The notes: a model not told the origin generated them from the letters alone. 64,000 bases of DNA from Psychromonas arctica DSM 14288 (GCF_000482725.1 NZ_KI519485.1:18674-82673), one strand, 5' to 3'; counted from the first letter of the stretch, positions 8,653 to 21,644 are shown. Made by a program: numbers and translations.

Positions 8653-10920
8653 ATGCTAGATAAACCTTTAGAACATAGCCTCGATTTAGCTTTCCGTATT
8701 GCGTATGAAAAATACCATGAATTTATGACATTAGAGCATCTATTATTAGCTTTATTAGAAAATGAAGAAATAAAGAAAATTTTGCTAGCTTGTTCTGTTG
8801 ATATTGTTTCTCTGCATATTGAATTAACGGAATTTTTAGATACTAACCCCAGTTTGCCCGAGGTTAAAAACCAAAAGCTAGAAATACAACCTACGATCGC
8901 TTTTGAGCGTGTACTGCAACGTGCTATTTTCCATGTGCAATCATCGGGAAAAACAGAAGTGAGTGCTGCTAACGTGCTAGTGGCTATTTTTAGTGAGCAA
9001 GAATCACAAGCGGCTTACTTTCTTAAAAAGTCTAATGTGTCACGCTTAGATGTGGTTAATTACCTTTCCCATGGCGTTGAAAAACACCCTGATACGGTGA
9101 TCTTTCATGAACCTGAGCAGATTGAATCTAAAGTAGAAGAAAACGATGAAATGCCCTTTACCATTAATCTTAATGAGCAAGTGGTTGCTGGTATTATCGA
9201 TCCCTTAATTGGTCGCGAAAAAGAATTAGAGCGTTGCGTGCAAATATTGTGTCGCCGCCGTAAAAATAATCCGTTATTAGTTGGTGAGTCCGGTGTTGGT
9301 AAAACCGCCATCGCAGAAGGGCTTGCGTACCGTATTGTACATAATGATGTACCGGAAGTAATTGATGACCATATTATTTACTCTTTAGATATGGGGGCAT
9401 TATTAGCAGGTACAAAATACCGAGGTGAGTTTGAACAACGTTTTAAAACCGTATTAAAAAAATTACAAGATCAAAAAAATGCGATTTTATTTATTGATGA
9501 GATCCATACTATTATTGGTGCAGGGGCCGCAACGGGTGGGCAACTAGATGCTGCTAACCTATTAAAACCTTTATTAACGGGTGGCAAACTTCGTTGTATT
9601 GGTTCCACAACTTATAAAGAGTATGGCCAGGTTTTTGAAAAAGAGCATGCCTTGGCGAGACGTTTCCAAAAAATAGATGTACTTGAACCTTCGGTTAAAG
9701 AAACTAGCCAAATTCTACTCGGTTTACGTTCACGTTACGAAGAACATCATAATATTCGTTATACTAACAAAGCATTGATGGCTGCCGCTGAGTTGAGCGC
9801 TAAATATATCAATGATCGCCAGTTGCCCGATAAAGCCATTGATGTGATAGATGAAGCCGGTTCGCAAATGCGTTTATTGCCTGTCAGCAAACGCAAAAAA
9901 ACCATTGGTGTGGCTGAAATTGAAACCATTATTGCTAAAATCGCACGTATCCCAGAAAAATCCGTGTCTAGCTCAGACAAAGATGCACTGGAAAAATTAC
10001 ACGGTCGTTTGAAAATGACGGTTTTTGGCCAAGATACTGCTATTGATGCATTAACTGATGCTATTCATTTAAATCGTTCTGGTTTATCTGATGAATTAAA
10101 ACCTGTGGGATCTTTTTTGTTTGCTGGCCCAACGGGGGTGGGTAAAACAGAAGTCACGCAGCAGTTAGCTAAAGCATTAGGCGTAGAGTTGTTACGTTTT
10201 GATATGTCCGAATACATGGAGAAACATACGGTATCAAGATTGATTGGTGCTCCTCCTGGTTATGTAGGGTATGAACAAGCAGGGTTATTAACTGATGCGG
10301 TAGTTAAACATCCCTATTCTGTGGTGCTGTTAGATGAAATAGAAAAAGCACACACTGACGTTTATAACATTCTGTTACAGGTAATGGATCATGCGACATT
10401 AACTGATAGTAACGGGCGCAAAGTTGATTTCAGAAACGTTATATTAGTCATGACAACCAATGCTGGGGTACAAGAAACAGTAAAACAAAGCATTGGCTTT
10501 AAAGAGCAAAAAGAGGGCGCTAAAGCGATGGATGAGATTAACAAAATATTCTCTCCTGAATTTAGAAATCGTCTTGATAATATTATTTGGTTTAATCACT
10601 TAGACTTAAAAGTAATTAGCCAAGTTGTAGATAAATTCATTGTGCAGTTACAAGTGCAGCTAGATAAAAAACAAGTGTCACTAGAAGTTGATAGCAAAGC
10701 CCGTCATTGGTTAGCTGAGCATGGTTATGATAAAGCAATGGGGGCGAGACCCATGGGACGTTTAATTCAAGAGAAGCTTAAAAAACCGCTTGCGAATGAA
10801 ATCTTATTTGGTGGATTACAAGAGGGTGGTAGTGTCTCAGTGCGTTTAAACGAAACCGCAGATGGTGTTGAGTTTATCTATGATAAAAAGACAGAGAAAG
10901 AAGTGGAAATGAGTAACTAA
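8653..10920 (+). CDS. clpA: ATP-dependent Clp protease ATP-binding subunit ClpA
   Basis: AAA+ unfoldase that feeds substrates to ClpP; 755 residues, near the E. coli length. Domains in order: Clp N domain (1-145), first AAA+ module with Walker A GESGVGKT at about 211 and Walker B ILFIDEIH, and second AAA+ module with Walker A GPTGVGKT at about 492 and [12 protein letters not shown]-terminal D2-small domain follows. Preceded by CTAAGGAGT, a strong ribosome binding site. Confidence 0.98.
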   Translation: MLDKPLEHSLDLAFRIAYEKYHEFMTLEHLLLALLENEEIKKILLACSVDIVSLHIELTEFLDTNPSLPEVKNQKLEIQPTIAFERVLQRAIFHVQSSGKTEVSAANVLVAIFSEQESQAAYFLKKSNVSRLDVVNYLSHGVEKHPDTVIFHEPEQIESKVEENDEMPFTINLNEQVVAGIIDPLIGREKELERCVQILCRRRKNNPLLVGESGVGKTAIAEGLAYRIVHNDVPEVIDDHIIYSLDMGALLAGTKYRGEFEQRFKTVLKKLQDQKNAILFIDEIHTIIGAGAATGGQLDAANLLKPLLTGGKLRCIGSTTYKEYGQVFEKEHALARRFQKIDVLEPSVKETSQILLGLRSRYEEHHNIRYTNKALMAAAELSAKYINDRQLPDKAIDVIDEAGSQMRLLPVSKRKKTIGVAEIETIIAKIARIPEKSVSSSDKDALEKLHGRLKMTVFGQDTAIDALTDAIHLNRSGLSDELKPVGSFLFAGPTGVGKTEVTQQLAKALGVELLRFDMSEYMEKHTVSRLIGAPPGYVGYEQAGLLTDAVVKHPYSVVLLDEIEKAHTDVYNILLQVMDHATLTDSNGRKVDFRNVILVMTTNAGVQETVKQSIGFKEQKEGAKAMDEINKIFSPEFRNRLDNIIWFNHLDLKVISQVVDKFIVQLQVQLDKKQVSLEVDSKARHWLAEHGYDKAMGARPMGRLIQEKLKKPLANEILFGGLQEGGSVSVRLNETADGVEFIYDKKTEKEVEMSN

Positions 10921-10983
10921 TCATTTATTTGCTAATTTTTCTTTGCTCATGACGAATTTTAATTGTGACTACAAATTTTAGCC

Positions 10984-11017
10984 ATAAAAAAACCAGCGAT
11001 GAAGCTGGTTTTTTTAT
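10984..11017. terminator. Bidirectional terminator between clpA and infA
   Basis: Stem ACCAGC/GCTGGT with a 6-base loop, flanked by A7 on the left and T7 on the right, so it reads as an intrinsic terminator on both strands. It lies between the convergent clpA and infA genes. Confidence 0.92.
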
Positions 11018-11050
11018 GACTACTTAAAGCCTGAGTTTGTTTCCGGCTAA

Positions 11051-12105
<1,055 letters not shown>

Positions 12106-12456
12106 GGTGAACTTTATCCTTATTTTTAATATGATTAAGTGTTGGTTGGATATTTTGCTATATCTAGGATAAACAAAATTTTAACCCTGTCTTTATTTAA
12201 ATAATACTTACTTCAGTGTATCGTAAAATAGATAAATTTATTGTGCGAATTTGAAGGCTTTAATGCACTGTCGGTAATTAAATTAAATAGCTATGTCAGC
12301 ATGTTGCATCAAATTTTACTTCTGCATATGATTTTTATCATTGCTAATGAATGCAGAGGTTAACTATTTTTCCTTAAGCATGTAACATAAACTGTTTTCC
12401 TTAATTATCGATAAACATCAGCCAACTTCTAGCCATAAATTAATATGTGAGGCCTT
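12106..12456. promoter_or_regulatory. Divergent bpt / bolA intergenic region
   Basis: 351 AT-rich bases between the divergent bpt and bolA genes. It must contain both promoters, but no single -35/-10 pair or operator stands out. No coding sequence is visible. Confidence 0.4.
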
Positions 12457-12768
12457 ATGACCGTTCACCAAACCATTCAAGATAAGCTAAAACAACGCTT
12501 TCAAGCTGATTATTTACAAGTAGAAAATGAAAGCCATAATCATTCTGTTCCACCTAACTCCGAAACTCATTTTAAGGTCACCCTAGTTTGCGAAGAGTTT
12601 GAAGGGGTGCGTTTGATCATGCGTCATCGTTTAGTTAATGAATTACTTGCTGAAGAACTTGCTGGACCGGTACATGCATTAGCGATGCATACTTACACGC
12701 CTGCTCAATGGGCCGAGAAAAATCAAGTTTCACCTAATTCGGCACAATGTTTAGGTGGTGGTAAATAA
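12457..12768 (+). CDS. bolA: BolA family protein
   Basis: 103-residue BolA/IbaG-type protein. BolA proteins pair with monothiol glutaredoxins in iron-sulfur trafficking, and E. coli BolA also acts in transcription and morphology. The core HFKVTLVCEEFEG...RHRLVNELLAEELAGPVHALAMHTYTPAQW matches the family, including the helix with the RHRxV motif and the conserved C-terminal histidine. Preceded by TGAGG. It stands alone before the nqr operon. Confidence 0.93.
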   Translation: MTVHQTIQDKLKQRFQADYLQVENESHNHSVPPNSETHFKVTLVCEEFEGVRLIMRHRLVNELLAEELAGPVHALAMHTYTPAQWAEKNQVSPNSAQCLGGGK

Positions 12769-12970
12769 AAGCGTAGTATTGCTTTTCTATAAAGCGCGAG
12801 AGAAAAGCTAAATTGCCAAAGTGTTAATGGACTCTCTACATTTTGTTACACTTTTTTTATTAAATTTGAACTTACTACGGTTAGCTTTTTATTTGATATA
12901 GCAATTAGCCCCTCTCTAATGTTAATATTTGCGAGAATTTTTTAGCGTACGTGTTAATTGTTTGTTAATA

Positions 12971-12982
12971 GCAATCGATTGC
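12971..12982. promoter_or_regulatory. Palindrome in the nqr promoter region
   Basis: GCAATCGATTGC is a perfect 12-base palindrome 62 bases before the nqrA start. The central CG palindrome resembles LacI/GalR-family operators. Binding by any specific regulator is inference. Confidence 0.4.
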
Positions 12983-13043
12983 ATGTAATGTTTTATTGCC
13001 GAAAGGCATCTAACTTTCCTCCCGTAACATAGTGCAAGAGAAT

Positions 13044-14384
13044 ATGATTACTATAAAAAAAGGACTGGACCTCCCTATATCAGGAGCGCCAGAGCAAGTC
13101 ATTCAAAATGGCCCTGCCATTTCTGAAGTTGCTATACTGGGTGAAGAATACGTTGGTATGCGTCCGTCAATGGCTGTTAAAGTCGGCGACAGCGTAAAAA
13201 AAGGGCAAGTTTTATTTTCTGATAAGAAAAATGAAGGTGTACTTTTTACCGCTCCAGCGTCTGGTGTAGTGAAAGAAATAAACCGTGGTGCTAAACGTGT
13301 ACTGCAATCTGTTGTGATCTCTATACAAGGCAATGATTGTGTGCAATTTGCTAAGTATGAAAGTAAACAATTAGCAAATCTTGAGCGCAGTAAAATAGTT
13401 GCAAACTTAGTTGAATCTGGCGCGTGGACTGCATTACGTACTCGCCCATTCAGTAAAGTACCTGCTATTGATGCTCAACCGACTTCTATTTTTGTGACGG
13501 CAATGGATACTAATCCATTAGCTGCAGATGCAACGATTATCATCAATGAAAATCAACAAGCCTTTACCGATGGACTAGCGATTTTATCGCATTTAACATC
13601 GGGCAAAGTGTATGTTTGTAAAGGTGAAGCTGCATTACCTAAAAGCGCGGTGGCAACTGTTGAAGAAAAAATCTTTACCGGTGTTCATCCTGCTGGTTTA
13701 GCGGGTACACATATTCACTTTATCGATCCTGTTTCTGCTACTAAGCAAGTTTGGTCAATCAACTACCAAGATGTGATTGCATTTGGTCAGTTATTTACCA
13801 CTGGTGAGTTATACAGTAATAAAGTGATTTCTATCGCAGGCCCTGCTGTTACTAAGCCTCGTTTAGTACGTACGTTAGTCGGTGCATCGGTGTCTGAACT
13901 TACCGCTGGAGAGTTAATCGCAGGACAAGTTCGTGTGATTTCTGGGTCGGTACTATGTGGTGTTACAGCAACAGGTCCACATGCATATTTAGGCCGTTAC
14001 CATAACCAAGTTTCAGCATTGATTGAAGGTTATGAGAAAGAGTTATTTGGCTGGGGTGCGCCTGGTTTAAATAAACACTCTGTTTCTGGTGCATTTTTAT
14101 CTGCGTTAAATCGTGCGAAAAAGTTCGCATTCACTACCACCACTGGCGGTAGTAAGCGTGCGATGGTACCAATCGGCCAATATGAACGTGTAATGCCATT
14201 AGATATTTTACCAACGGTATTATTGCGTGACTTGATCGTTGGTGATACCGATGGTGCACAAACGTTAGGCTGCCTAGAGTTGGATGAAGAAGATTTAGCA
14301 CTATGTACTTATGCTTGCCCTGGCAAATATGAATACGGTTCAATCTTGCGCTCATGTCTAAGTAAAATTGAGAAGGAAGGCTAA
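13044..14384 (+). CDS. nqrA: Na+-translocating NADH:quinone reductase subunit A
   Basis: Cytoplasmic subunit of the sodium-pumping Na+-NQR. The start at the ATG at 13044 ([14 protein letters not shown]) gives 446 residues, the family length; a GTG at 13032 in frame is less likely because AAGAG sits between the two. Conserved blocks near the N-terminus ([12 protein letters not shown]) and C-terminus ([23 protein letters not shown]) are present. First of six nqr genes that are nearly contiguous. Confidence 0.97.
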   Translation: MITIKKGLDLPISGAPEQVIQNGPAISEVAILGEEYVGMRPSMAVKVGDSVKKGQVLFSDKKNEGVLFTAPASGVVKEINRGAKRVLQSVVISIQGNDCVQFAKYESKQLANLERSKIVANLVESGAWTALRTRPFSKVPAIDAQPTSIFVTAMDTNPLAADATIIINENQQAFTDGLAILSHLTSGKVYVCKGEAALPKSAVATVEEKIFTGVHPAGLAGTHIHFIDPVSATKQVWSINYQDVIAFGQLFTTGELYSNKVISIAGPAVTKPRLVRTLVGASVSELTAGELIAGQVRVISGSVLCGVTATGPHAYLGRYHNQVSALIEGYEKELFGWGAPGLNKHSVSGAFLSALNRAKKFAFTTTTGGSKRAMVPIGQYERVMPLDILPTVLLRDLIVGDTDGAQTLGCLELDEEDLALCTYACPGKYEYGSILRSCLSKIEKEG

Positions 14385-14386
14385 TA

Positions 14387-15592
14387 ATGAGTCTTAAGAA
14401 CTTAATTGAGAAAATGGAACCGCATTTCGAAGCAGGGGGCCGTTATGAAAAATGGTACGCACTGTATGAAGCTGCTGCAACATTTTTTTATACTCCTGGT
14501 TATGTGACCAAAGGTATTACTCACGTTCGCGATAGTATTGACCTTAAACGCATGATGATTTTTGTTTGGTTAGCAACATTCCCAGCCATGTTTTACGGTA
14601 TGTACAACACGGGTGTACAAGCTAATGAAGCAATTGTTGCCGGTTACTCTGCTCTAGAAGATTGGCGTGTTGCGTTATTGGATATACTAGGAGTCACACT
14701 TGGCTCTGGTGCAAGTTTATTTGATAACTTTCTGTTTGGTGCCGCTTATTTCTTACCTATTTATGCTGTTACTTTTATAGTTGGTGGCTTCTGGGAAGTG
14801 TTATTTGCGAGTGTACGTAAGCATGAAGTAAATGAAGGTTTCTTTGTTTCTTCTGTCTTATTTGCTCTGATCGTACCGGCAACCATTCCGCTATGGCAAG
14901 TTGCTTTAGGTATTACCTTTGGTGTCGTCGTTGCTAAAGAGATCTTTGGTGGTACTGGTCGTAACTTCTTAAACCCTGCTCTTGCGGGCCGTGCATTCTT
15001 ATTCTTTGCTTACCCAACGGATATTTCAGGTGATGCGGTTTGGACTGCTGTAGATGGTTTCTCTGGCGCTACATCATTAAGTGTGATGTCTCAAGGTGGT
15101 TTAGAAGCTGTTCAATCTAACCTATCTTGGATGGATGCTTTCCTTGGTAATATGCAAGGTAGTATTGGTGAGGTTTCTACGCTGGCTATTTTGATCGGTG
15201 GTGCCTTTATTGTGATCACGCGTATTGCTTCATGGCGTATCATTTCAGGTGTGATGATCGGTATGATTGCGACCTCATTATTATTTAATGTGATTGGCAG
15301 TGATACAAACCATATGTTCCAATTACCTTGGTACTGGCATTTAGTTATGGGTGGTTTTGCCTTTGGTATGATATTTATGGCAACCGACCCAGTATCAGCA
15401 TCATTTACTAATAAAGGTAAATGGTACTACGGTATTCTGATTGGTTTGATGGTGGTATTAATTCGTGTTGTAAATCCAGCCTTCCCTGAAGGTATGATGT
15501 TAGCTATTTTATTCGCTAACTTATTTGCACCGTTATTCGATTACTTTGTGGTGCAAGGCAATATCAAACGGAGGCTAGCACGTAATGTCTAA
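14387..15592 (+). CDS. nqrB: Na+-translocating NADH:quinone reductase subunit B
   Basis: Membrane subunit with about ten hydrophobic segments; carries covalent FMN and, in this family, riboflavin. The flavinylation motif SGAT is seen at residues 226-229 ([10 protein letters not shown]), with Thr229 the acceptor added by ApbE. 401 residues. Starts two bases after nqrA and overlaps the nqrC start by 8 bases. Confidence 0.97.
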   Translation: MSLKNLIEKMEPHFEAGGRYEKWYALYEAAATFFYTPGYVTKGITHVRDSIDLKRMMIFVWLATFPAMFYGMYNTGVQANEAIVAGYSALEDWRVALLDILGVTLGSGASLFDNFLFGAAYFLPIYAVTFIVGGFWEVLFASVRKHEVNEGFFVSSVLFALIVPATIPLWQVALGITFGVVVAKEIFGGTGRNFLNPALAGRAFLFFAYPTDISGDAVWTAVDGFSGATSLSVMSQGGLEAVQSNLSWMDAFLGNMQGSIGEVSTLAILIGGAFIVITRIASWRIISGVMIGMIATSLLFNVIGSDTNHMFQLPWYWHLVMGGFAFGMIFMATDPVSASFTNKGKWYYGILIGLMVVLIRVVNPAFPEGMMLAILFANLFAPLFDYFVVQGNIKRRLARNV

Positions 15593-16373
15593 TCAACAAG
15601 AAACATTTGGCAGAACGATTATTGTAGTACTGGCTGTTTGTCTAGTATGTTCAATTATTGTTGCTGGTGCTGCAGTTGGCCTACGTCCAATGCAAATTGC
15701 TAATAAAGAGATCGATAAGCAAAAGAATATTCTTGCCGTTGCTGGTTTAACGACCGATAAATCAACCAAAGAAATTTTTGCATCAAATATTGAAACTAAA
15801 TTAGTTGATATAGAAACGGGTGAATTTGTAACTGATCTTAGTAAAGAAGAAGTTGCTAAATATGACCAACGTAAAGCATCAAAAGATCCTGAGAAGAGTG
15901 TTAAATTAACTGCTGATCAAAATATCGCTAAAATAAACCGTCGTGCTAATTTAGCGACTGTATATTTAGTGTCTGATGATAACGGTCAATTACAACGTAT
16001 TATCCTGCCTGTACACGGCGCTGGTTTATGGTCAACTATGTATGCCTTTGTTGCTGTAAAGCCTGATGGTAATACGATTGATGCTATCACTTACTATGAA
16101 CAGGGTGAAACACCTGGACTAGGTGGTGAAGTTGAAAACCCTCGCTGGCGTGGGCTGTTTGTTGGTAAAGAATTATTCGATGCTGACGGTAACCCTGCTA
16201 TTAAAATTGTTAAAGGACAAGCTGCTGCTGGTTCTAAACATGAAATTGATGGTTTATCTGGGGCAACACTAACCAGTGTTGGCGTAGAGCATACCTTTAC
16301 TTTCTGGTTAGGTGAGCAAGGGTTTGGTCCATTTCTTAGCAAAGTTCGTAAAGGAGCGCTAAACAATGGCTAA
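15585..16373 (+). CDS. nqrC: Na+-translocating NADH:quinone reductase subunit C
   Basis: 262 residues: one N-terminal membrane anchor (residues about 10-32) and an FMN-binding domain on the outer side. The flavinylation motif SGAT ends at Thr228 (GLSGATLTS), the substrate site of ApbE. Overlaps nqrB by 8 bases and nqrD by 8 bases, so translational coupling is likely. Confidence 0.97.
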   Translation: MSNQQETFGRTIIVVLAVCLVCSIIVAGAAVGLRPMQIANKEIDKQKNILAVAGLTTDKSTKEIFASNIETKLVDIETGEFVTDLSKEEVAKYDQRKASKDPEKSVKLTADQNIAKINRRANLATVYLVSDDNGQLQRIILPVHGAGLWSTMYAFVAVKPDGNTIDAITYYEQGETPGLGGEVENPRWRGLFVGKELFDADGNPAIKIVKGQAAAGSKHEIDGLSGATLTSVGVEHTFTFWLGEQGFGPFLSKVRKGALNNG

Positions 16374-16998
16374 ATCAAGTGAATTAAAAGAAGTACTAAC
16401 TTCTCCGGTAGTAAGCAATAACCCAATTGCGCTGCAAGTGTTAGGTGTTTGTTCTGCATTAGCGGTAACAGCTACCTTACAAAACGCAGTCGTAATGACC
16501 TTAGCGGTATTGTTTGTAACGGCTTTCTCTAACTTATTTATTTCGTCAATACGTAACTATATTCCTAACAGTGTACGTATCATCGTACAGATGGCGATTA
16601 TTGCTTCGTTAGTAATCGTAGTAGACCAAGCGTTAAAAGCATTTGCTTTTGGCATCTCTAAGCAGTTATCTGTTTATGTTGGTCTGATCATTACAAACTG
16701 TATTGTAATGGGACGTGCTGAAGCATTTGCAATGAAAAACAAACCTTTCCCAAGTTTCATGGATGGTATTGGTAACGGTTTAGGTTACGGCTTAATCCTT
16801 GTTTTAGTGGGGGCTGTTCGTGAACTATTTGGTTCAGGTGCTCTGTTCGGTATTGAAATCTTACCGTTGATTTCAAATGGCGGCTGGTATCAAAGTAATG
16901 GTTTATTACTTCTACCTCCTAGTGCCTTCTTTATTATAGGTGGCATTATCTGGGCAATTCGAGTAATTAAACCAGAACAAGTTGAGCCAAAGGAGTAA
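16366..16998 (+). CDS. nqrD: Na+-translocating NADH:quinone reductase subunit D
   Basis: Polytopic membrane subunit (about six segments), 210 residues, homologous to RnfE. The conserved [16 protein letters not shown] motif includes the intramembrane cysteine of the iron centre shared with NqrE. Overlaps nqrC; nqrE begins 5 bases after its stop. Confidence 0.96.
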   Translation: MAKSSELKEVLTSPVVSNNPIALQVLGVCSALAVTATLQNAVVMTLAVLFVTAFSNLFISSIRNYIPNSVRIIVQMAIIASLVIVVDQALKAFAFGISKQLSVYVGLIITNCIVMGRAEAFAMKNKPFPSFMDGIGNGLGYGLILVLVGAVRELFGSGALFGIEILPLISNGGWYQSNGLLLLPPSAFFIIGGIIWAIRVIKPEQVEPKE

Positions 16999-17003
16999 TT
17001 TGA

Positions 17004-17612
17004 ATGGAACATTATCTTAGTTTATTTGTGCGTTCTATTTTCATTGAAAATATGGCACTCGCTTTCTTCTTAGGCATGTGTACTTTCCTTGCTGTTTCTA
17101 AGAAAGTTAAAACATCAATGGGTCTAGGTGTAGCAGTAATTGTAGTATTAGGTATTTCTGTACCTGCTAACCAAATTATCTACTTTAACCTATTAGCACC
17201 TGGTGCACTTGATTGGGCAGGTTTCCCTGATGCGGATTTAAGCTTTTTAGGCTTTATTACGTTTATCGGTGTGATTGCTGCTTTAGTACAAATTTTGGAA
17301 ATGGTATTGGATAAATACTTCCCAGCTTTGTATCAAGCATTAGGTATATTTTTACCACTTATTACTGTTAACTGTGCCATCTTTGGTGGTGTATCGTTTA
17401 TGGTTCAACGTGAGTATAACTTACTAGAATCAGCTGTTTACGGTATTGGTAGTGGTGTTGGTTGGACGCTTGCGATTGTTGCGCTAGCAGGTATCCGTGA
17501 AAAAATGAAATACTCTGACGTGCCAGATGGTTTACGTGGTTTAGGTATTACATTTATCACAGCGGGTCTTATGGCATTAGGTTTTATGTCATTCTCTGGT
17601 ATCCAACTGTAA
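17004..17612 (+). CDS. nqrE: Na+-translocating NADH:quinone reductase subunit E
   Basis: Polytopic membrane subunit of 202 residues, paralogous to RnfA in the same window. Shows [20 protein letters not shown] and [15 protein letters not shown], the two cysteine-bearing half-helices of opposite topology that hold the intramembrane iron centre with NqrD. A 69-base gap with an AGGAAAAA ribosome site separates it from nqrF. Confidence 0.96.
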   Translation: MEHYLSLFVRSIFIENMALAFFLGMCTFLAVSKKVKTSMGLGVAVIVVLGISVPANQIIYFNLLAPGALDWAGFPDADLSFLGFITFIGVIAALVQILEMVLDKYFPALYQALGIFLPLITVNCAIFGGVSFMVQREYNLLESAVYGIGSGVGWTLAIVALAGIREKMKYSDVPDGLRGLGITFITAGLMALGFMSFSGIQL

Positions 17613-17681
17613 TCGTTGCTGTTTTAGCTTAAATGAATTCGGGGGAATTTATTCCTCCTCAAAACAAGGAAAAAGTCGAAG

Positions 17682-18917
17682 ATGGACAATAATATTGAAA
17701 TCTTTCTCGGCGTTGCCATGTTTACAATTATTGTTTTGGCGTTAGTCGTTATTATTTTATCGGCAAAAGCAAAACTTGTAAGCACAGGTGATATTACAAT
17801 TTCTATCAATGATGATGCTGATAAAAGTATTAAGACTCAAGCAGGTGGCAAGTTATTAGGTGCGTTAGCTAATGCTGGTGTATTTGTTTCTTCTGCATGT
17901 GGCGGTGGTGGTACTTGTGGTCAGTGTCGTGTGAAAATTAAATCAGGTGGTGGTGACATTTTACCAACAGAGCTTGATCACATTACTAAACGTGAAGCAA
18001 AAGAAGGTGAGCGTTTATCATGTCAGGTTAGTGTTAAAGAAGACATGGACATTGAATTACCAGAAGAAATCTTTGGTGTTAAAAAATGGGAATGTGAAGT
18101 TATCTCCAACGGTAACGAAGCTACCTTTATTAAAGAACTTAAATTACAAATTCCTGATGGTGAATCTGTACCGTTTAAAGCTGGTGGTTACATTCAAATT
18201 GAAGCACCTGCTCACCATATCAAATATAAAGATTTTGATATTGAAGAACAGTACCGTGGTGATTGGGAACACTTTAAATTCTTTGATTTAGAATCAAAAG
18301 TTGACGAAGAAACTATTCGCGCTTATTCAATGGCTAACTATCCTGGTGAAGAAGGCATTATCATGTTGAACGTGCGTATCGCTACGCCACCGCCACGTGA
18401 TCTGTCATTACCTTGTGGTAAAATGTCATCGTTTATCTTTAGCTTAAAAGCGGGCGATAAAGTCACTATTTCTGGGCCATTTGGTGAGTTCTTTGCTAAA
18501 GAAACTGAAAATGAAATGGTATTTATCGGCGGTGGTGCGGGTATGGCGCCAATGCGTTCACATATCTTTGATCAGTTCCGTCGCTTAAAAACAACGCGTA
18601 AAGCAAGTTTCTGGTACGGCGCGCGTTCTAAACGTGAAATGTTCTATGTTGAAGATTTTGATGCGATTGCGGCGGAAAATGAAAACTTCGAATGGCACGT
18701 AGCATTAAGTGATCCACAACCTGAAGATAATTGGGATGGTTACACTGGTTTCATTCATAACGTACTGTATGAAAATTATCTTAAAGACCATGACGCTCCT
18801 GAAGATTGTGAGTTCTACATGTGTGGTCCACCAGTGATGAATGCAGCGGTTATTGCTATGCTTAAAGATCTAGGCGTAGAAGACGAAAACATCTTACTTG
18901 ATGACTTCGGCGGTTAA
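17682..18917 (+). CDS. nqrF: Na+-translocating NADH:quinone reductase subunit F
   Basis: Entry point for NADH electrons. 411 residues: N-terminal membrane anchor (6-27), a 2Fe-2S ferredoxin domain (about 35-125) with [10 protein letters not shown] and a later cysteine in LSCQV, then a ferredoxin-NADP reductase-like domain binding FAD ([13 protein letters not shown]) and NADH ([24 protein letters not shown]-terminal FGG). Confidence 0.97.
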   Translation: MDNNIEIFLGVAMFTIIVLALVVIILSAKAKLVSTGDITISINDDADKSIKTQAGGKLLGALANAGVFVSSACGGGGTCGQCRVKIKSGGGDILPTELDHITKREAKEGERLSCQVSVKEDMDIELPEEIFGVKKWECEVISNGNEATFIKELKLQIPDGESVPFKAGGYIQIEAPAHHIKYKDFDIEEQYRGDWEHFKFFDLESKVDEETIRAYSMANYPGEEGIIMLNVRIATPPPRDLSLPCGKMSSFIFSLKAGDKVTISGPFGEFFAKETENEMVFIGGGAGMAPMRSHIFDQFRRLKTTRKASFWYGARSKREMFYVEDFDAIAAENENFEWHVALSDPQPEDNWDGYTGFIHNVLYENYLKDHDAPEDCEFYMCGPPVMNAAVIAMLKDLGVEDENILLDDFGG

Positions 18918-18922
18918 CCCTG

Positions 18923-19954
18923 ATGATTCAATCATCAATTAAATGGCTAGCCTTAATAGGGCTGGCCTTTTTTATATCTTCGTGCTCAAAACCCGAACAG
19001 CAGTTATTGCAGATCCAGGGGCAAACCATGGGCACTTATTATCAAGTCACTTATGCGCTCTCTAGTGAACAGTCAGAGGATAAGCAATATTCAATTCAAC
19101 ATTTACAGACTTTAATTGATCAGCAGCTAGAGTTAGTTAACGATCAAATGTCCACCTATCGTCCTCAATCAGAGTTGTCATTATTTAATAAAAGTGAACG
19201 CGCTTTTGAAGTTTCCGATGCGACGATTAAAGTGGTTAAACGTGCCCTTCAGGTTTATCAACAAAGTGGTGGTGCGTTTGATGTAACAGTGGGGCCGTTA
19301 GTCAATTTGTGGGGATTTGGGCCAGACAAAAAACCAAATAAAGTACCTAGTGCTGAATTAATTGAACAAACTAAACAAAAAATAGGTAGCCAATACTTGT
19401 CTATCGAAGGTAATCGTTTAGTAAAAGCAAAACCAGAACTCTATGTTGATCTGTCTTCAATCGCTAAAGGGTATGGGGTTGATGTGATTGCAGAGTTGTT
19501 AACTAAACAGGGTATCATAAACTATTTAGTGGATATTGGTGGTGAACTACGAGCAAATGGAACTAAGCTTAATAACGCACCATGGACATTAGCTGTAGAG
19601 CGCCCTGAGTTTGGACAAAATGTACAACGCTTACTACATATTGGTGATAACGCGATCGCTACATCCGGCGATTACCGTAATTATTTTGAGTTTGATGGTA
19701 TTCGTTATTCGCATACGATTGATCCTGCTACAGGTCGCCCTATCAGTCACAAACTTGTTTCTGTCACCGTAATCGATAAAAGCAGTATGGTTGCCGATGC
19801 ATTAGCTACGGCTATTACTGTATTAGGACCTGAAAATGGGTTAAAATTTGCTAATAAGCTAAATCAGCCTGTCTTTTTGTTGATCAAGCAAGACGATGGA
19901 TTCATTGAATCTTATACGCCAGCGTTTGAACCATTTTTTGTAGAGGAAGAATAA
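18923..19954 (+). CDS. apbE: FAD:protein FMN transferase ApbE
   Basis: Periplasmic lipoprotein that attaches FMN to threonines of NqrB and NqrC. Signal peptide with lipobox ending at Cys21 (FFISSC). The core shows MGTYYQVTYA, FDVTVGPLVNLWGFGP, DLSSIAKGYGVD, the DIGGELRANG motif and the C-terminal HTIDPATGRPI and VADALATAITVLG. 343 residues. Five bases after nqrF and overlapping nqrM by one base; the partners of its substrates share its operon. Confidence 0.96.
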   Translation: MIQSSIKWLALIGLAFFISSCSKPEQQLLQIQGQTMGTYYQVTYALSSEQSEDKQYSIQHLQTLIDQQLELVNDQMSTYRPQSELSLFNKSERAFEVSDATIKVVKRALQVYQQSGGAFDVTVGPLVNLWGFGPDKKPNKVPSAELIEQTKQKIGSQYLSIEGNRLVKAKPELYVDLSSIAKGYGVDVIAELLTKQGIINYLVDIGGELRANGTKLNNAPWTLAVERPEFGQNVQRLLHIGDNAIATSGDYRNYFEFDGIRYSHTIDPATGRPISHKLVSVTVIDKSSMVADALATAITVLGPENGLKFANKLNQPVFLLIKQDDGFIESYTPAFEPFFVEEE

Positions 19955-20178
19955 TGATCTATTTTGTTGCTACGTTTGTTGTTTTCTTATTAGTAATTGT
20001 TGCGATGGCAATAGGCTATATTGTTAATCAAAAAACGATTGGGGGAAGCTGTGGTGGTTTAGCCTCTGTCGGTATTGATAAAGAATGCGATTGTCCTGAA
20101 CCTTGTGATAACCGTAAGAAGAAAGAAGCAGAAAAAGCCCGTTCTCAGAAACTTCAAGCTGAAACTCGTATTATATAA
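19954..20178 (+). CDS. nqrM: Na+-NQR maturation protein NqrM
   Basis: Small membrane-anchored protein (74 residues, DUF539) needed for Na+-NQR assembly, thought to deliver iron. One N-terminal membrane helix (1-23) is followed by four cysteines in GGSCGGL, ECDCPEPC. The ATG overlaps the apbE stop (TAATG). Last gene of the nqr operon. Confidence 0.95.
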   Translation: MIYFVATFVVFLLVIVAMAIGYIVNQKTIGGSCGGLASVGIDKECDCPEPCDNRKKKEAEKARSQKLQAETRII

Positions 20179-20258
20179 TCTTCTTGTACATTAGTATCAA
20201 AAGGTAGCCTTGCTATTCTTGTATGTCATTGTGTGATGATACCAAGTAATAGTTAACG

Positions 20259-20708
20259 CTATCTTTTTGCTTTTTGTAACCAACGATCTAATGAATTAGC
20301 AAAATTCTGCTTATCTTTGTCTGAAAATTTATTTGGTCCTCCACTGATTTGGCCAACACTACGTAGTTCCTCTGCCAGATTGCGCATTGCAAGCCTTTGT
20401 CTGACATTGTCAGCTGTATATAGCTCACCGCGAGGGTTTAGTGCTATGATGCCTTTTTCCACTAATTCCGCGGCTAATGGAATATCTTGAGTGATGACAA
20501 GATCCTTTAAGGCAACGTGCTGGCTGATGTAGTTATCAGCAACGTCAAAGCCCTGTGATACTTGAACTGTTTTTACTAATGCTGTCCTTTTTACAGGAAG
20601 GGGGGAGTTTGCAACAAAGACAAGTTCGGTTTGTGTTCTTATACTTGCTCTTAATACCATTTCTCTTACAGATACTGGACAAGCATCTGCATCAATCCAA
20701 ATTGTCAT
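20259..20708 (-). CDS. yaiI: UPF0178 (YaiI/YqxD) family protein
   Basis: 149 residues with MTIWIDADACPVSVREM at the N-terminus and QDIPLAAELVEKG in the middle, the DUF188 signature of a PIN-like fold; function unproven. The start at 20708 is chosen because AAGGA lies at good spacing; the frame is open to 20744. Convergent with nqrM. Confidence 0.9.
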   Translation of the reverse strand: MTIWIDADACPVSVREMVLRASIRTQTELVFVANSPLPVKRTALVKTVQVSQGFDVADNYISQHVALKDLVITQDIPLAAELVEKGIIALNPRGELYTADNVRQRLAMRNLAEELRSVGQISGGPNKFSDKDKQNFANSLDRWLQKAKR

Positions 20709-21251
20709 AGTCATTCCTTGATCTTTAAAAGTTAAATATAACAAAAAAAATATTATTAATTAACCATTATATTCACTCATTATTTAATCTTAAATTCGAG
20801 CATTTTGTTAAATATCAATTGGTTAGCTGTTTTTTGTTGTTGTGTTGCTGGTTTACAGTATGAAGCTCATTATTTTCAGAATATACGATTGATTTTTCTT
20901 TTTGGTCATTACCGGTGTAATCGTAAAGATTAATCATAGTGATGGCTTTGATAATGACGTGTTAAAAGAGCTGTGGATGGTATAGAAGAAAACCTTTCAT
21001 TGAATAAGCTGTGTTTGTTTGAGAATTAGTTTAAGAGGGAATAGTGCATACATGTTTATGCTAGTTTAAATACATCACTGCAAGGTCGTTTGCTTATTTT
21101 TTACAAACAAACACATTCCTAGTTTCTTACTTTTCTACTAAATAATATTAATTCACATTCTTTTATTTATATATCTTATTGATAAATAAAGATTTTAATT
21201 TATTGTTACGAATATATTTAATGTTTTTTTTATATTTTAATTAAATACCTA
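20709..21251. other. AT-rich intergenic region before the cold-shock gene
   Basis: About 540 bases, increasingly AT-rich toward 21240, between yaiI and the csp promoter. I see no coding sequence, RNA gene or repeat of note. Confidence 0.4.
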
Positions 21252-21279
21252 TTGACACCTTTTTAAACCCATATATAAT
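21252..21279 (+). promoter_or_regulatory. Sigma-70 promoter of the csp gene
   Basis: TTGACA at 21252-21257 and TATAAT at 21274-21279 are both perfect consensus hexamers with a 16-base spacer. Transcription from about 21286 would give a 5' leader of about 140 bases before the csp start, the length typical of cold-shock mRNAs whose leader controls stability and translation. Confidence 0.85.
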
Positions 21280-21428
21280 CTTTTTTAGCTTGAAAGTTCG
21301 TTTTATATTTATGTACTTTGTTCCGTATTAATGTACCGAATCCTATACATCATAAGTAATAGCAACACTTCTAGCCAACTGCCTTGATTTTTTAAGGTTA
21401 AATTACTCAAATATATTAGGATATACAC

Positions 21429-21635
21429 ATGTCTACTACTACTGGTACAGTTAAATGGTTCAACGAATCTAAAGGTTTTGGTTTCATCGAGCAAGAAAAC
21501 GGCCCTGACGTTTTCGCACATTTCTCTGCTATCGCAAGCACTGGTTTTAAAACTCTTGCTGAAGGCCAAAAAGTACAGTTTACTGTTACTCAAGGTCAAA
21601 AAGGTCCTCAAGCAGAAAACATCGTAGCTCTTTAA
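21429..21635 (+). CDS. CspA-family cold-shock protein
   Basis: 68-residue OB-fold nucleic-acid chaperone. Both RNA-binding motifs are present: KGFGFIEQ (RNP1) and DVFAHFSAI (RNP2), after [11 protein letters not shown]. Strong consensus promoter and long leader upstream; TTAGGATATACAC places a ribosome site before the ATG. Which csp paralogue it is cannot be told from this window. Confidence 0.96.
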   Translation: MSTTTGTVKWFNESKGFGFIEQENGPDVFAHFSAIASTGFKTLAEGQKVQFTVTQGQKGPQAENIVAL

Positions 21636-21644
21636 TATTGCTTC

